NCBI GenBank assembly: GCA_022820995.1 | Contig: JAJEEM010000058.1 | Coordinates: 124,001-188,000 of the forward strand | Reading direction: 5' to 3' | Length of the DNA: 64,000 nt | Source of the DNA: Gemmatimonadota bacterium | Lineage (GTDB): Bacteria > Gemmatimonadota > Gemmatimonadetes > Palauibacterales > Palauibacteraceae | Part shown: positions 1 through 7,357 of the stretch, in pieces | How the letters are laid out: every line of letters begins with the position of its first letter | How positions within the stretch are numbered: the stretch's first letter is position 1 | The notes under the pieces: model-generated | What the model saw: the letters and a program-made list of their open reading frames with translations, nothing else | What the model was told of the DNA's origin: nothing | Database searches by the model: none | Translations under genes and position numbers: made by a program

Positions 1-163
1 GCAGTTGAAGTCGCTGCTCACGCTGGAGACGGCGGCCTCGAAGGAACGGCTCGCCTCGGTCCTCCGCTACGGGGGGCTCCCGCTGAGCGCGCGCCACGTC
101 ATCGCGGGCGTGAAGGATCGCCTCGGCCTCGCGGCGGAGACCGCCGAAGGAGTGGGTGCATGA
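1..163 (+). CDS. 2-oxoacid:ferredoxin oxidoreductase alpha subunit, C-terminal end (partial)
   Basis: This is the last 53 codons of a gene entering from the left edge, open in the frame starting at base 2 and ending with TGA at 161-163. The stop overlaps the ATG of the next gene (ATGA), so the two are translationally coupled. The fragment itself has no diagnostic motif. The call rests on the following gene being the thiamine-diphosphate beta subunit of a two-subunit 2-oxoglutarate/2-oxoacid:ferredoxin oxidoreductase, whose alpha subunit normally lies immediately upstream. Identity is therefore inference from position only. Confidence 0.6.
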   Translation, partial: QLKSLLTLETAASKERLASVLRYGGLPLSARHVIAGVKDRLGLAAETAEGVGA

Positions 164-1233
164 CGTACATCGCCAAGCCGAGGGTCTTCCATCCGAGCCT
201 GGAGAAGAACGAACTCGGGCTCACGCGCCGCGACTACGAGGGCGTGATGTCCACGCTGTGCGCGGGGTGCGGCCACGATTCCGTCACCGCCGCGCTCATC
301 GAGGCCGCGTGGGAACTCGCGATCCCCACGCACCGGGCGGCGAAGATGAGCGGGATCGGCTGCTCGTCGAAGACGACCGCCTACTTCATGTCCGAATCCC
401 ACGGCTTCAACAGCGTGCACGGGCGGATGCCGTCCGTCGCGAGCGGAGCGAACGCCGCGAACCGCGACCTCGTCTACATCGGCGTCTCCGGAGATGGGGA
501 CTCGCTCTCGATCGGGCTCGGGCAGCTGTGCCACGCGGTGCGCCGCAACCTCAACCTCCTCTACATCATCGAGAACAACGGGGTCTACGGCCTGACGAAG
601 GGCCAGTTCTCCGCCTCGGCGGACATGGGCTCGAAGTCGAAGCGGGGCGTGCCGAACGAGCAGCCCCCCATCGACCCCGCCCTGCTCGGGCTCTCGATCG
701 GCGCGACCTTCGTGGCCCGGGGGTTTTCCGGCGACAAGGACCAGCTCGTCCCCATCATCAAGGCGGGGATCCGGCATCCGGGCCTCGCCCTCGTCGATGT
801 CATCTCGCCGTGCGTGACCTTCAACGACCACGTGGGCTCGACGAAGAGCTACGCCTACACGCGCGAGCACTTCCGCGAGGCCGTCGAGGCCGCGTTCGTC
901 GCCCCGAAGGACTTCGTCCCGCCGGCCGATGAGATCACGGCCGACATCGGGTCCGCCGAGGTGCGCGACGTCCGCATGCACGACGGCAGCGTCATCCGCT
1001 TCCGGCAGGTCGAGGGCGACTACGACGCGACGGACAGGGACGCCGTGTACGGCTACCTGCGCGAACGGCAGAACGCGGGCGAGGTGCCGACCGGGCTCCT
1101 CTACGTGGACCCGGAGTCGAGGGACCTGCACGACGTGCTGGGGACGGTCGACCGGCCGCTGTGGGACCTCCCCTTCGAAGAGCTGTGCCCGGGATCCGAG
1201 GCGCTGGACGCCCTGATGGAGAACTACCGATAG
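160..1233 (+). CDS. korB: 2-oxoacid:ferredoxin oxidoreductase, beta (TPP) subunit
   Basis: This 357-aa protein matches the beta subunit of 2-oxoglutarate/2-oxoacid:ferredoxin oxidoreductases, which decarboxylate a 2-oxoacid to acyl-CoA and reduce ferredoxin. An N-terminal CAGCGH motif (residues 34-39) and GIGCSSK (about 65-71) are the conserved Cys-containing segments. GDGDSLSIG (111-119) followed by ENNGVYGLTKGQ (138-149) is the thiamine-diphosphate/Mg binding signature. Length is normal for the short two-subunit class. The ATG at 160 overlaps the stop of the alpha subunit. The choice of 2-oxoglutarate over another 2-oxoacid cannot be settled from sequence alone. Presence of Kor points to low-potential electron metabolism through ferredoxin. 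Confidence 0.88.
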   Translation: MTYIAKPRVFHPSLEKNELGLTRRDYEGVMSTLCAGCGHDSVTAALIEAAWELAIPTHRAAKMSGIGCSSKTTAYFMSESHGFNSVHGRMPSVASGANAANRDLVYIGVSGDGDSLSIGLGQLCHAVRRNLNLLYIIENNGVYGLTKGQFSASADMGSKSKRGVPNEQPPIDPALLGLSIGATFVARGFSGDKDQLVPIIKAGIRHPGLALVDVISPCVTFNDHVGSTKSYAYTREHFREAVEAAFVAPKDFVPPADEITADIGSAEVRDVRMHDGSVIRFRQVEGDYDATDRDAVYGYLRERQNAGEVPTGLLYVDPESRDLHDVLGTVDRPLWDLPFEELCPGSEALDALMENYR

Positions 1234-1277
1234 CGGGGGAGGAGCGGGCGGAGGGGCGGGCGGCCCGCCTCGAGGCG

Positions 1278-1649
1278 GTGCAGCCCGTGCTCCCGTCGCG
1301 GGATGTCGCCGCGGCGATCGGCTTCTACGTCGGGCGGCTCGGCTTCGAACTCGCCTTCGCCGATTCCACCCGCGATCCGGGATACGCCGGACTGAGGCGC
1401 GACGGGATCGAGTTGCACCTGCAGTGGCACGATGCGGAGGAATGGTCCCGCGTCGAGCGCCCCATGCTGCGCTTCGTCGTGCCCGACGTCGAGGCGCTGT
1501 TCGAGGAATACCGCGACCAGGGCGTCTTCCACGAGCGGACGGCGTTGCGGCGGACCCCCTGGGGCACCCGCGAGTTCGCCTTCTACGACCTCGACATGAA
1601 CGGCCTCACCTTCTACCGCGCCCTCGCGGACGGAGAGGCCGGAGCATGA
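1278..1649 (+). CDS. glyoxalase/bleomycin-resistance (VOC) family protein
   Basis: A small vicinal-oxygen-chelate fold protein of about 123 aa. The beta-alpha-beta pattern is visible: an N-terminal LPSRDVAAAIGFYVGRLGF segment, then GIELHLQWHD, then a C-terminal half with WGTREFAFYDLDMNGLTFY, the usual end of bleomycin-resistance-like and glyoxalase-like domains. The start is uncertain. The only in-frame candidates are an ATG at 1161, deep inside korB, and the GTG at 1278; the GTG is chosen because it begins at the fold's first strand, although no well-spaced ribosome binding site is visible. The stop overlaps the next gene (ATGA at 1646). The substrate cannot be predicted; some members bind small toxic compounds. 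Confidence 0.7.
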   Translation: MQPVLPSRDVAAAIGFYVGRLGFELAFADSTRDPGYAGLRRDGIELHLQWHDAEEWSRVERPMLRFVVPDVEALFEEYRDQGVFHERTALRRTPWGTREFAFYDLDMNGLTFYRALADGEAGA

Positions 1650-2674
1650 CCTGGACTGCCCCGGAGCATTGGGTTCGTGTCGAGACGATCGATGCGCACA
1701 CGGAGGGGGAGCCGTTGCGCGTCATCGTGGCGGGCTTTCCGGAGTTGGAGGGGGATACCGTCCTCGCGCGGCGTCGCGTTGCGCGGGCGGAACATGACGA
1801 ACTCCGCCGCGCCCTCATGTGGGAGCCTCGGGGGCACGCGGACATGTACGGCTGTCTCGTGATGCCCCCGGTGAGGCCCGGGTCGGACTTCTCCGTCCTC
1901 TTCATGCACAACGAGGGATACTCGACGATGTGCGGCCACGGGATCATCGGCGTGGCGAAGATCGCCGTCGAAGCCGGCTGGATCGACGGGGCAGGGGACG
2001 AGCGGCCCGTCACGATCGACACGCCCGCTGGTCTCGTGCGCGCCACTGCGGTCCTCGACGGCGAACGGGTCGGGGAGGTCCGGTTCCTCAACGTGCCTTC
2101 CTTCGCGCCGCTGCTGGGGCAGTCCGTGGAGGTGGAGGGGCTGGGTACCGTGTCCTACGACCTCGCCTTCGGCGGCGCCTTCTACGCCTATGTCGATGCC
2201 GACGCGCTCGGGCTTCCGCTCGTGCCCGGCTCGGCCGCCGACCTGATCGACGCGGGGCGCCGGGTCACCCGCGCCGTGTCCTACTCGGCGGGAGACGACA
2301 TCTCCCACCCCGACGACCCCGACCTCGGGTTTCTCTACGGCACCGTGTTCACCGGTCGGGCCGCGGATCCCGCGCACCACTCCCGGCACGTCTGCATCTT
2401 CGCCGATGGGGAACTCGACCGCAGTCCGACCGGGACGGCCGTGAGCGGCCGCCTGGCCATCCTTCGCGCCCGCGGCGAGATGCCCGGGGATGCGGAAATC
2501 GTCGTGGAGAGCATCATCGGAGGCCGGTTCAGCGGCCGGATCGTCGAAACCACGGCCGTCGGCGAGCATCCGGCGGTCGTGCCCGAAGTCGGGGGCCGGG
2601 CCTGGGTGACGGGTCGGCACGAGTTCCTCATCGATCCCGACGACCCGTGGCGGGACGGTTTCCTTGTACGCTGA
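1646..2674 (+). CDS. trans-3-hydroxy-L-proline dehydratase (proline racemase family)
   Basis: A 342-aa member of the proline racemase superfamily. The first catalytic cysteine is present in MCGHG (Cys96). At the second catalytic position, where racemases have DRSPCG, this protein has DRSPTG (Thr262). In characterised family members the Cys/Thr pair marks trans-3-hydroxy-L-proline dehydratase, which removes water to give pyrroline-2-carboxylate, whereas Cys/Cys marks proline or 4-hydroxyproline epimerase. Function is therefore predicted as dehydratase (EC 4.2.1.77 activity), useful for catabolism of collagen-like or antibiotic-derived hydroxyproline. The ATG at 1646 overlaps the preceding stop, and the gene lies 20 bp before the selenoprotein gene. 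Confidence 0.82.
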   Translation: MTWTAPEHWVRVETIDAHTEGEPLRVIVAGFPELEGDTVLARRRVARAEHDELRRALMWEPRGHADMYGCLVMPPVRPGSDFSVLFMHNEGYSTMCGHGIIGVAKIAVEAGWIDGAGDERPVTIDTPAGLVRATAVLDGERVGEVRFLNVPSFAPLLGQSVEVEGLGTVSYDLAFGGAFYAYVDADALGLPLVPGSAADLIDAGRRVTRAVSYSAGDDISHPDDPDLGFLYGTVFTGRAADPAHHSRHVCIFADGELDRSPTGTAVSGRLAILRARGEMPGDAEIVVESIIGGRFSGRIVETTAVGEHPAVVPEVGGRAWVTGRHEFLIDPDDPWRDGFLVR

Positions 2675-2694
2675 GGAGCCGGACAGGAGGCGAA

Positions 2695-3264
2695 ATGCCG
2701 CATATCGAGACGGTAGCTCCCGACGAAGCGACGGGGCTCCTCGCCCGCGAGTACGAGAAGGCCGTCCGCCGCGCGGGGCGCGTTTTCAACGTGATCGGCA
2801 TCCAGAGCCTGAACCCGCCCGTCATGCGCGCCTCGATCCAACTCTACGAAGCGCTGATGCTCGCGCCGGGACCGCTGGGACGGGACGTGCGGGAGATGCT
2901 CGCGACGGTGACCTCGCGCGAACTTGAGTGCTTCTACTGAACGGAAGCGCACGGAGAGGATCTCCGTCAGGCCACCGGAGACGACGAACTGGCCCGCGCG
3001 GTCCGCGCGGACTACCGGACGGCGGAACTCGACGAGAAGACGCGCCGGCTGCTCGACTATGCCGCGGCGATCACCCGCGACCCGACCTCCACCGCGCGGC
3101 GGGACATCGACGAGTTGCGGGAGGTCGGCTGGACGGACGCGCAGATCCTGACGGCGACCGAGGTCGTCGGCTTCTTCAACTACTACGTACGCATGGTCGA
3201 AGCGCTCGGCGTCGAACCGGAGCCCGAAATGGAGCGGGATCCGGAGGTGTGGCCGGACCCCTGA
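2695..3264 (+). CDS. AhpD-like/carboxymuconolactone-decarboxylase-family selenoprotein (Sec at TGA 2938-2940)
   Basis: Read conventionally this gene stops after 81 codons, but the frame continues for another 108 codons past the TGA at 2938-2940 to a real stop at 3262-3264, giving 189 aa. The TGA falls at the second position of the family's redox motif: Cys79-Phe-Tyr-Sec82-Thr-Glu-Ala-His, where AhpD-like 'peroxidase-related' proteins have CxxC followed by TxAH. Sequence on both sides is family-like (DVREMLATVTSRELE before, EVVGFFNYYVRMVEALG after). A hairpin with an AGGAT loop follows the TGA (see separate entry). A strong AGGAGG ribosome binding site precedes ATG 2695. Predicted role: thiol/selenol peroxide reduction. 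The alternative, a nonsense-broken gene, is much less likely given the intact 3' frame. Confidence 0.88.
2951..2967 (+). promoter_or_regulatory. bacterial SECIS hairpin of the AhpD-like selenoprotein
   Basis: Perfect 6-bp stem ACGGAG (2951-2956) with CTCCGT (2962-2967), closing a five-base loop AGGAT (2957-2961). The loop begins 17 bases after the last base of the in-frame TGA (2940), within the distance known for bacterial SECIS elements read by SelB, and carries the GG expected near the loop start. The same loop sequence recurs after the TGA of selD. Being inside the coding sequence it also encodes protein, as is usual in bacteria. Confidence 0.8.
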
Positions 3265-3280
3265 CTCCAATCCTGGTCCG

Positions 3281-5419
3281 CTAGCTTCGGGATCGGCCGC
3301 GGGCCCGCGCGACGCCTGTCGACCGCGTACTGCCGCCGGCGCGGCGAACCGCGCCCCCGGATCCGGAGCTACCGCCCGCGCGTCTGACGCTCCCGCCCGA
3401 CCTCGACGGACCGGGGAGCCGCACCGCCGGCCGAGGCGACCGCGGGGCGGACTGGCGGACCACGGGTCGCCTCGTGGAGGGCGCGCCGCGAAGGATGGGC
3501 CAGGACGGCCTCGCCGTCGTGCGCCGCACCGTCGGCCGCGCCGGGCTGGACCGCGCGGTCGGTCTCGCCGGGTTCCACCGTACCGTGGGCCGGGTCGTCG
3601 CGCCCCCCGACCGGCGAACGGCCGGCCACTCCCGGGCTGTGGCGCGCTGCACGCCGCTACGTTGCACGCCGCTACGTTGCACGCCGCCGCGTTGCGCGCC
3701 GCTGGAACCCGACCGCGTCGTCGGCCGCACGGCCGGCCGTCTCGCAGAGCCTGAGACGTCCCGCGTCACGGGCCGCCGTACCGTCGAACGGGCGTCGTTC
3801 GTCGATGGCGGGGGGCTCGCCCGCTGCACGCCGGGCCGTTCCAGCCGCAGGGCGCGGCCCTCCGCCGACCGCGACGTGACGCGGACGGGTGCCGAGCCCG
3901 CCGTCCGCGAGGGGTCGCTCCGCGCTCCGGCCGTCGCGTCGCGCGGGCTGGCCGACCGGCCGTCGCGGCTCCGCAGGACGACGCGCTCGACCTCCCGCGG
4001 CAGGCTCGTGCCGCGATCGATGAAGCCGTTCGCATCGACCGCCGTTCTCCCGTCGCGCGAGACCGCGCGCCTGAGGCTCGCGAGCGTCTGCGCGGGTCGC
4101 CGCTGCGCCTGCCGCCCCAGCAGGCGGGAGTCCGTCAGCAGCACGCCGCGCTCGACCGCCTTCCGCCCGCGGCCGAAGTCCGAGCCGCCCACCGCGTAGA
4201 AGTGCTGCCGCCGGTGTCCCAGGCGCCCGTGCGGCAGGAACGTCCAGTGCCGGTACCGCCCGAAGCCACCGCCGATGTGCCCGTAGACGCCGAAGTGGAA
4301 GCCCCAGCTGCTCCCGTAATGGTTCCGGTAGTGGCGCCAGTAGTATCCCGAGGGAATCCAGCCCGCGTAGCTCGGGCCCCAGTACCAGTAGACGTGCGCC
4401 ACGGCGAAACGCTGTCCCGGGAACCAGATCCAGCCCCAGTTCGGGTCGAGATCCCAGTATCCGTAGTGGTAGGGCACCCAGCCCCACGGTTCGTAGGAGA
4501 CCCAGAACATTCCGCTGGGCGTGTGCCGCCAGCGGCCGTGCCTGTACGGCGCCCAGCCGGTGGACACGCGCGGCCGCCATGCGACCCCCGCGCCCGCCTG
4601 CACCCACGACCCGTGCCCTCCGAGCGAAGACGCGGCGTAGTGGAGGTCCGGGTCCACGTGCGCGGCGTACTCGCCGCCCGCTTGATCGGCGAGCCCCTGT
4701 CCCCACGCCTCCAGGCGGTCGAGGCCCGGGGCCGCCGCGAAGCGGAGCCGGCCGCCGTCCGCGCCTTCGACGAAGAGGCTCTCGCCCCGCCGCACCTCGG
4801 CGAGTTCCGTCTCCGTCGCGACTTCCGCCACCCCCTCGCGCACGACGACCTCGCTCCGGCGCTCGTCGTCGACGACAATCAGGAAGGAGCCCGCTCCCCG
4901 CGGCCGGATCGTCGCGTTCGGCGTGACGACGGAGGGCCACTCGGGGCCCGGCGGGTCCGCGGCCACGACGAGCTGCAGCGACCCGCGCGAGAGTTCGAGG
5001 ATGGTGGCGGGGTCGCTCGCATCCGCCGAGTTGGCGAGCGCGCGGAAGAGGAGTTCCGCCCGGTCCCCGATCCGGACGATGTTGCCGTCGGCAAGCAGAA
5101 TCTCGACGTGCGATTCGCCGGAGGCGAAGATCCGGTCGCCGACGAGGACGGGTTCGTTCACCGCGAGCTGGATGCGCTCCCGGGTGTCTCCCTGAATGAG
5201 CGTCGCGGAGCCGTCCAGCGCGCGCAGGTACCCGTAGCTGCCGTCGATGCCGCTCTGCGCGATCGCGGCGTCGTAGTCGACCGGGGTCTCCGCCTCCTGC
5301 GCGGAGACCGGGGGCCCGGCGAACGAGACGCCCCACGCCATCCCCACCGCCCAAACCCGCCGCCGGCCCCGCAACCGCCGGGGGGCCTCGGAGTTTTCTG
5401 CCGCCTTTGCGAACCGCAT
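3281..5419 (-). CDS. FecR-domain/DUF6600-like secreted protein with Arg-rich tail
   Basis: A 712-aa exported protein. It has a long basic n-region and a Sec signal peptide with likely cleavage near residue 40 (PVSA-QE). Residues about 60-215 resemble a FecR-type domain (GSATLIQGD, FASGESHVEILLADGNIVRIG, LELSRGSLQL). Residues about 285-370 are very rich in Trp, Tyr and Gly (GWAPYRHGRWRHT, PWGWVPYHYGYW), the signature of the DUF6600-type repeat region. From about residue 430 the protein becomes a low-complexity, highly basic Ser/Arg/Pro/Thr tail with QRSGV repeats. Function is unknown; a cell-envelope or surface role is inferred. It converges on the selenoprotein gene with a 16-bp gap. GTG/ATG alternatives further in would shorten the odd N-terminus. 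Confidence 0.75.
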   Translation of the reverse strand: MRFAKAAENSEAPRRLRGRRRVWAVGMAWGVSFAGPPVSAQEAETPVDYDAAIAQSGIDGSYGYLRALDGSATLIQGDTRERIQLAVNEPVLVGDRIFASGESHVEILLADGNIVRIGDRAELLFRALANSADASDPATILELSRGSLQLVVAADPPGPEWPSVVTPNATIRPRGAGSFLIVVDDERRSEVVVREGVAEVATETELAEVRRGESLFVEGADGGRLRFAAAPGLDRLEAWGQGLADQAGGEYAAHVDPDLHYAASSLGGHGSWVQAGAGVAWRPRVSTGWAPYRHGRWRHTPSGMFWVSYEPWGWVPYHYGYWDLDPNWGWIWFPGQRFAVAHVYWYWGPSYAGWIPSGYYWRHYRNHYGSSWGFHFGVYGHIGGGFGRYRHWTFLPHGRLGHRRQHFYAVGGSDFGRGRKAVERGVLLTDSRLLGRQAQRRPAQTLASLRRAVSRDGRTAVDANGFIDRGTSLPREVERVVLRSRDGRSASPRDATAGARSDPSRTAGSAPVRVTSRSAEGRALRLERPGVQRASPPPSTNDARSTVRRPVTRDVSGSARRPAVRPTTRSGSSGAQRGGVQRSGVQRSGVQRATAREWPAVRRSGGATTRPTVRWNPARPTARSSPARPTVRRTTARPSWPILRGAPSTRRPVVRQSAPRSPRPAVRLPGPSRSGGSVRRAGGSSGSGGAVRRAGGSTRSTGVARARGRSRS
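3648..3707. repeat. four tandem 15-bp repeats in the Arg-rich tail
   Basis: The unit TGCACGCCGCTACGT occurs at 3648-3662 and 3663-3677 exactly, then with substitutions at 3678-3692 and 3693-3707. The period is five codons and on the minus strand encodes QRSGV/QRGGV repeats of the overlapping gene, so copy number can vary without frameshift. Confidence 0.85.
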
Positions 5420-5536
5420 CCCAAGCTCCCGTGTTCTCCGGTCCCCGCCCCGGGCGGCCGCGTCGCCGCCGGGGCTGTCTTCAGAGTCTAGACGGTCCGC
5501 GCGGGAAGTCGGTCACCGGCGGCTGCCGGCGGACTG

Positions 5537-6670
5537 CTACGGAAGGTCGTCGATCCACTCGGCGATGAAAACGTTCGTGTTCCCCTCGTGGGACCCGTGC
5601 CGGTTCGACGCGAACACGAGAAAACGGCCGTCCGGGCTGAACATGGGGAAGCTCTCGAATTCCTCGCTGAACGTCACCTGCTCCAGCCCCGTCCCGTCCA
5701 GGTTGACCAGAAAGAGGTCGAAGTTGCGGCTGTCCGGATCGTTCAGGTTGGAGGCGAAGATCACCTTCTCGCCGCTCGGGTGGAAGAAGGGGGCGAAGTT
5801 CGCGGCCCCGTTGTCCGTGAGGCGCACCCGGTTCGAGCCGTCCGCATCCATGATGTAGATGTCGAGCACGCCCGGCCGCACGAGGCCGTCGGCCAGGAGC
5901 GCCCGGTAGTCCGCCAGTTCCTCCTCGCTCTCGGGGTACCTCGCCCGGTAGACGATCTTCGTCCCGTCCGGGGAAAAGAACGGGCCGCCGTCGTATCCGG
6001 GTTTGTCCGTGAGTTGTTGAACATCGGACCCATCGGGGTTCATCGAGTAGATGTTCAGGTCTCCGTCCCGCGTGGACGTGAATACGATCCGCGAACCGTC
6101 GGGCGCGAAGGTCGGCTCCGCGTCGTACCCGGGGCTCGACGAGATCACGCGGACATCGGAGCCGTCGGGCCGCGCCGTGTAGATGTCGTAGTCGTACAGC
6201 GCCCACACGTAGCCGCGGCGCATGTCCGGGGGCGGGGGACACCCGGGCGCCGCGTGGTGGGTCGAACTGTAGACGATCCTGGAATTGTCCGGAAAAAAGT
6301 AGCCGCAGGTGGTCCGGCCGAGTCCCGTCGACACGAGCTGCCGCTCACCACCCTCGACGCCGATGGTGAAGATCTGGTCGCACTCGTACTCGCCCTCGTG
6401 ACGGCGCTGGAAGATCAGCCGCTGTCCGTCCGAGGAGTAGTAGGCCTCGGCGTTCTCTCCCTCGAAGGTGAGCTGGGCGAGGCTCGCGAAGCGCCGCTCT
6501 TCCGGGAGCGGGTCGCGGATGACGGCGCTCGTCTCCGCGCGGTCCTCATCCGCCGCGGCGCTGCCCCCGCCTCCTGCATCGCCGGCGCAGGCGGCCGCGA
6601 CGGAGGCGGCGATGAGCGTGAGCGCGACGCGGGTGTGCGCGGACGCCGAGATTGAAAACTCTGGGTTCAA
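5537..6670 (-). CDS. PD40/TolB-like beta-propeller lipoprotein
   Basis: A 377-aa protein with a lipoprotein signal: hydrophobic stretch then AAAC with lipobox Cys at residue 28, followed by a Gly/Ala linker. The rest is a series of TolB-type PD40 beta-propeller blades, recognisable by repeated FSPDGTKIVY, FAPDGSRIVFTSTRDGD, FFHPSGEKVIFASN and FSPDGRFLVFASN segments separated by YxxRPDGSD/MDADGSN turns. Such propellers usually act in protein-protein contacts at the envelope. It is not TolB itself, since the DPP-type N-terminal domain is absent and no tol genes lie nearby. The divergent sigma-factor gene starts 174 bp away. Confidence 0.8.
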   Translation of the reverse strand: MNPEFSISASAHTRVALTLIAASVAAACAGDAGGGGSAAADEDRAETSAVIRDPLPEERRFASLAQLTFEGENAEAYYSSDGQRLIFQRRHEGEYECDQIFTIGVEGGERQLVSTGLGRTTCGYFFPDNSRIVYSSTHHAAPGCPPPPDMRRGYVWALYDYDIYTARPDGSDVRVISSSPGYDAEPTFAPDGSRIVFTSTRDGDLNIYSMNPDGSDVQQLTDKPGYDGGPFFSPDGTKIVYRARYPESEEELADYRALLADGLVRPGVLDIYIMDADGSNRVRLTDNGAANFAPFFHPSGEKVIFASNLNDPDSRNFDLFLVNLDGTGLEQVTFSEEFESFPMFSPDGRFLVFASNRHGSHEGNTNVFIAEWIDDLP

Positions 6671-6844
6671 GAAATCCTCCGGGTGCTCCGGGTCGGGGCT
6701 GCGGGCTCACACGGTACGGTTCGCGCGCGAGCGAGGCCAGTTTCGCGGGCTCGCGGGGCGGGCTCGGGAGGCGGGCTCCGGGGCGCCCCGTTTCACGGAT
6801 TCGGGAATGATACGTTCCACGGGGTGAGAACGAAGGAGAAGCGG

Positions 6845-7357
6845 GTGAACGAGTGGTCGGAACGGTACGGCGGGGAACTGCAGCGCCATGTGGCCGCGAT
6901 GCTGGGGGACGCGGAGGAGGCGCGCGACGTCGTGCAGGACCTCTGGGTGACGGCGCTTCGTGCGCGGCCCGAGACGGGACGGGCCGCGAACGTCCGCGCG
7001 TGGCTGTACCGGGTCGCGACGCGGCGGGCGCTCGACCGCATCTCGATGCGCCGCCGGCGCTCGGCGTTGCTCGCGGCCCACTCCGGTGACCTGGGCTCCG
7101 GCTCGGTGCCGGCGGCCGACGCGGCGTTGGACCGGCTCTCGGAGGCCGCCGCGGCGCGCGTCCGGCAGGGTGTGGCAGAGCTTCCCCCGCGGCAGCGGGA
7201 CGCCGTCTGGCTCCGCTGGATCGAAGAGTTGGACTACGAGACGATCGCGCGCCGCATGGGTTCCTCTCCGGAGGCCGCGCGAGCGAATGTCTACCAGGGG
7301 ATGAAGAAGCTGCGCCGTGACCTCGCCGACGTGTGGCGCGAGGAGGGACCGATATGA
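6845..7357 (+). CDS. ECF-type RNA polymerase sigma factor
   Basis: A 170-aa two-domain sigma factor. Region 2 spans about residues 12-66 (AEEARDVVQDLWVTALRA, then NVRAWLYRVATRRALDR). After a linker, region 4 spans about 105-160 with the helix-turn-helix core LPPRQRDAVWLRWIEELDYETIA. The GTG at 6845 is chosen because AAGGAG lies about 6 bases upstream; longer in-frame starts (GTG 6824 or codons near 6683) would add non-conserved residues. The stop is overlapped by the next gene in an ATGA arrangement typical of sigma/anti-sigma pairs. Target promoters cannot be read from the window; no clear ECF autoregulatory promoter was found upstream. Confidence 0.88.
   Translation: MNEWSERYGGELQRHVAAMLGDAEEARDVVQDLWVTALRARPETGRAANVRAWLYRVATRRALDRISMRRRRSALLAAHSGDLGSGSVPAADAALDRLSEAAAARVRQGVAELPPRQRDAVWLRWIEELDYETIARRMGSSPEAARANVYQGMKKLRRDLADVWREEGPI

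Noticed and set aside
2695-2940. Short 81-codon CMD-family gene ending at TGA, i.e. a pseudogene
   Set aside because: The frame continues intact with family sequence beyond the TGA, which replaces a conserved redox Cys and is followed by a SECIS-like hairpin. Selenocysteine explains all of this better than decay.
6804-6818. GGAA-N7-TTCC palindrome upstream of the sigma factor as ECF promoter or operator
   Set aside because: Spacing to the start codon is too short for an ECF -35/-10 pair, and the symmetry is only four bases each side.
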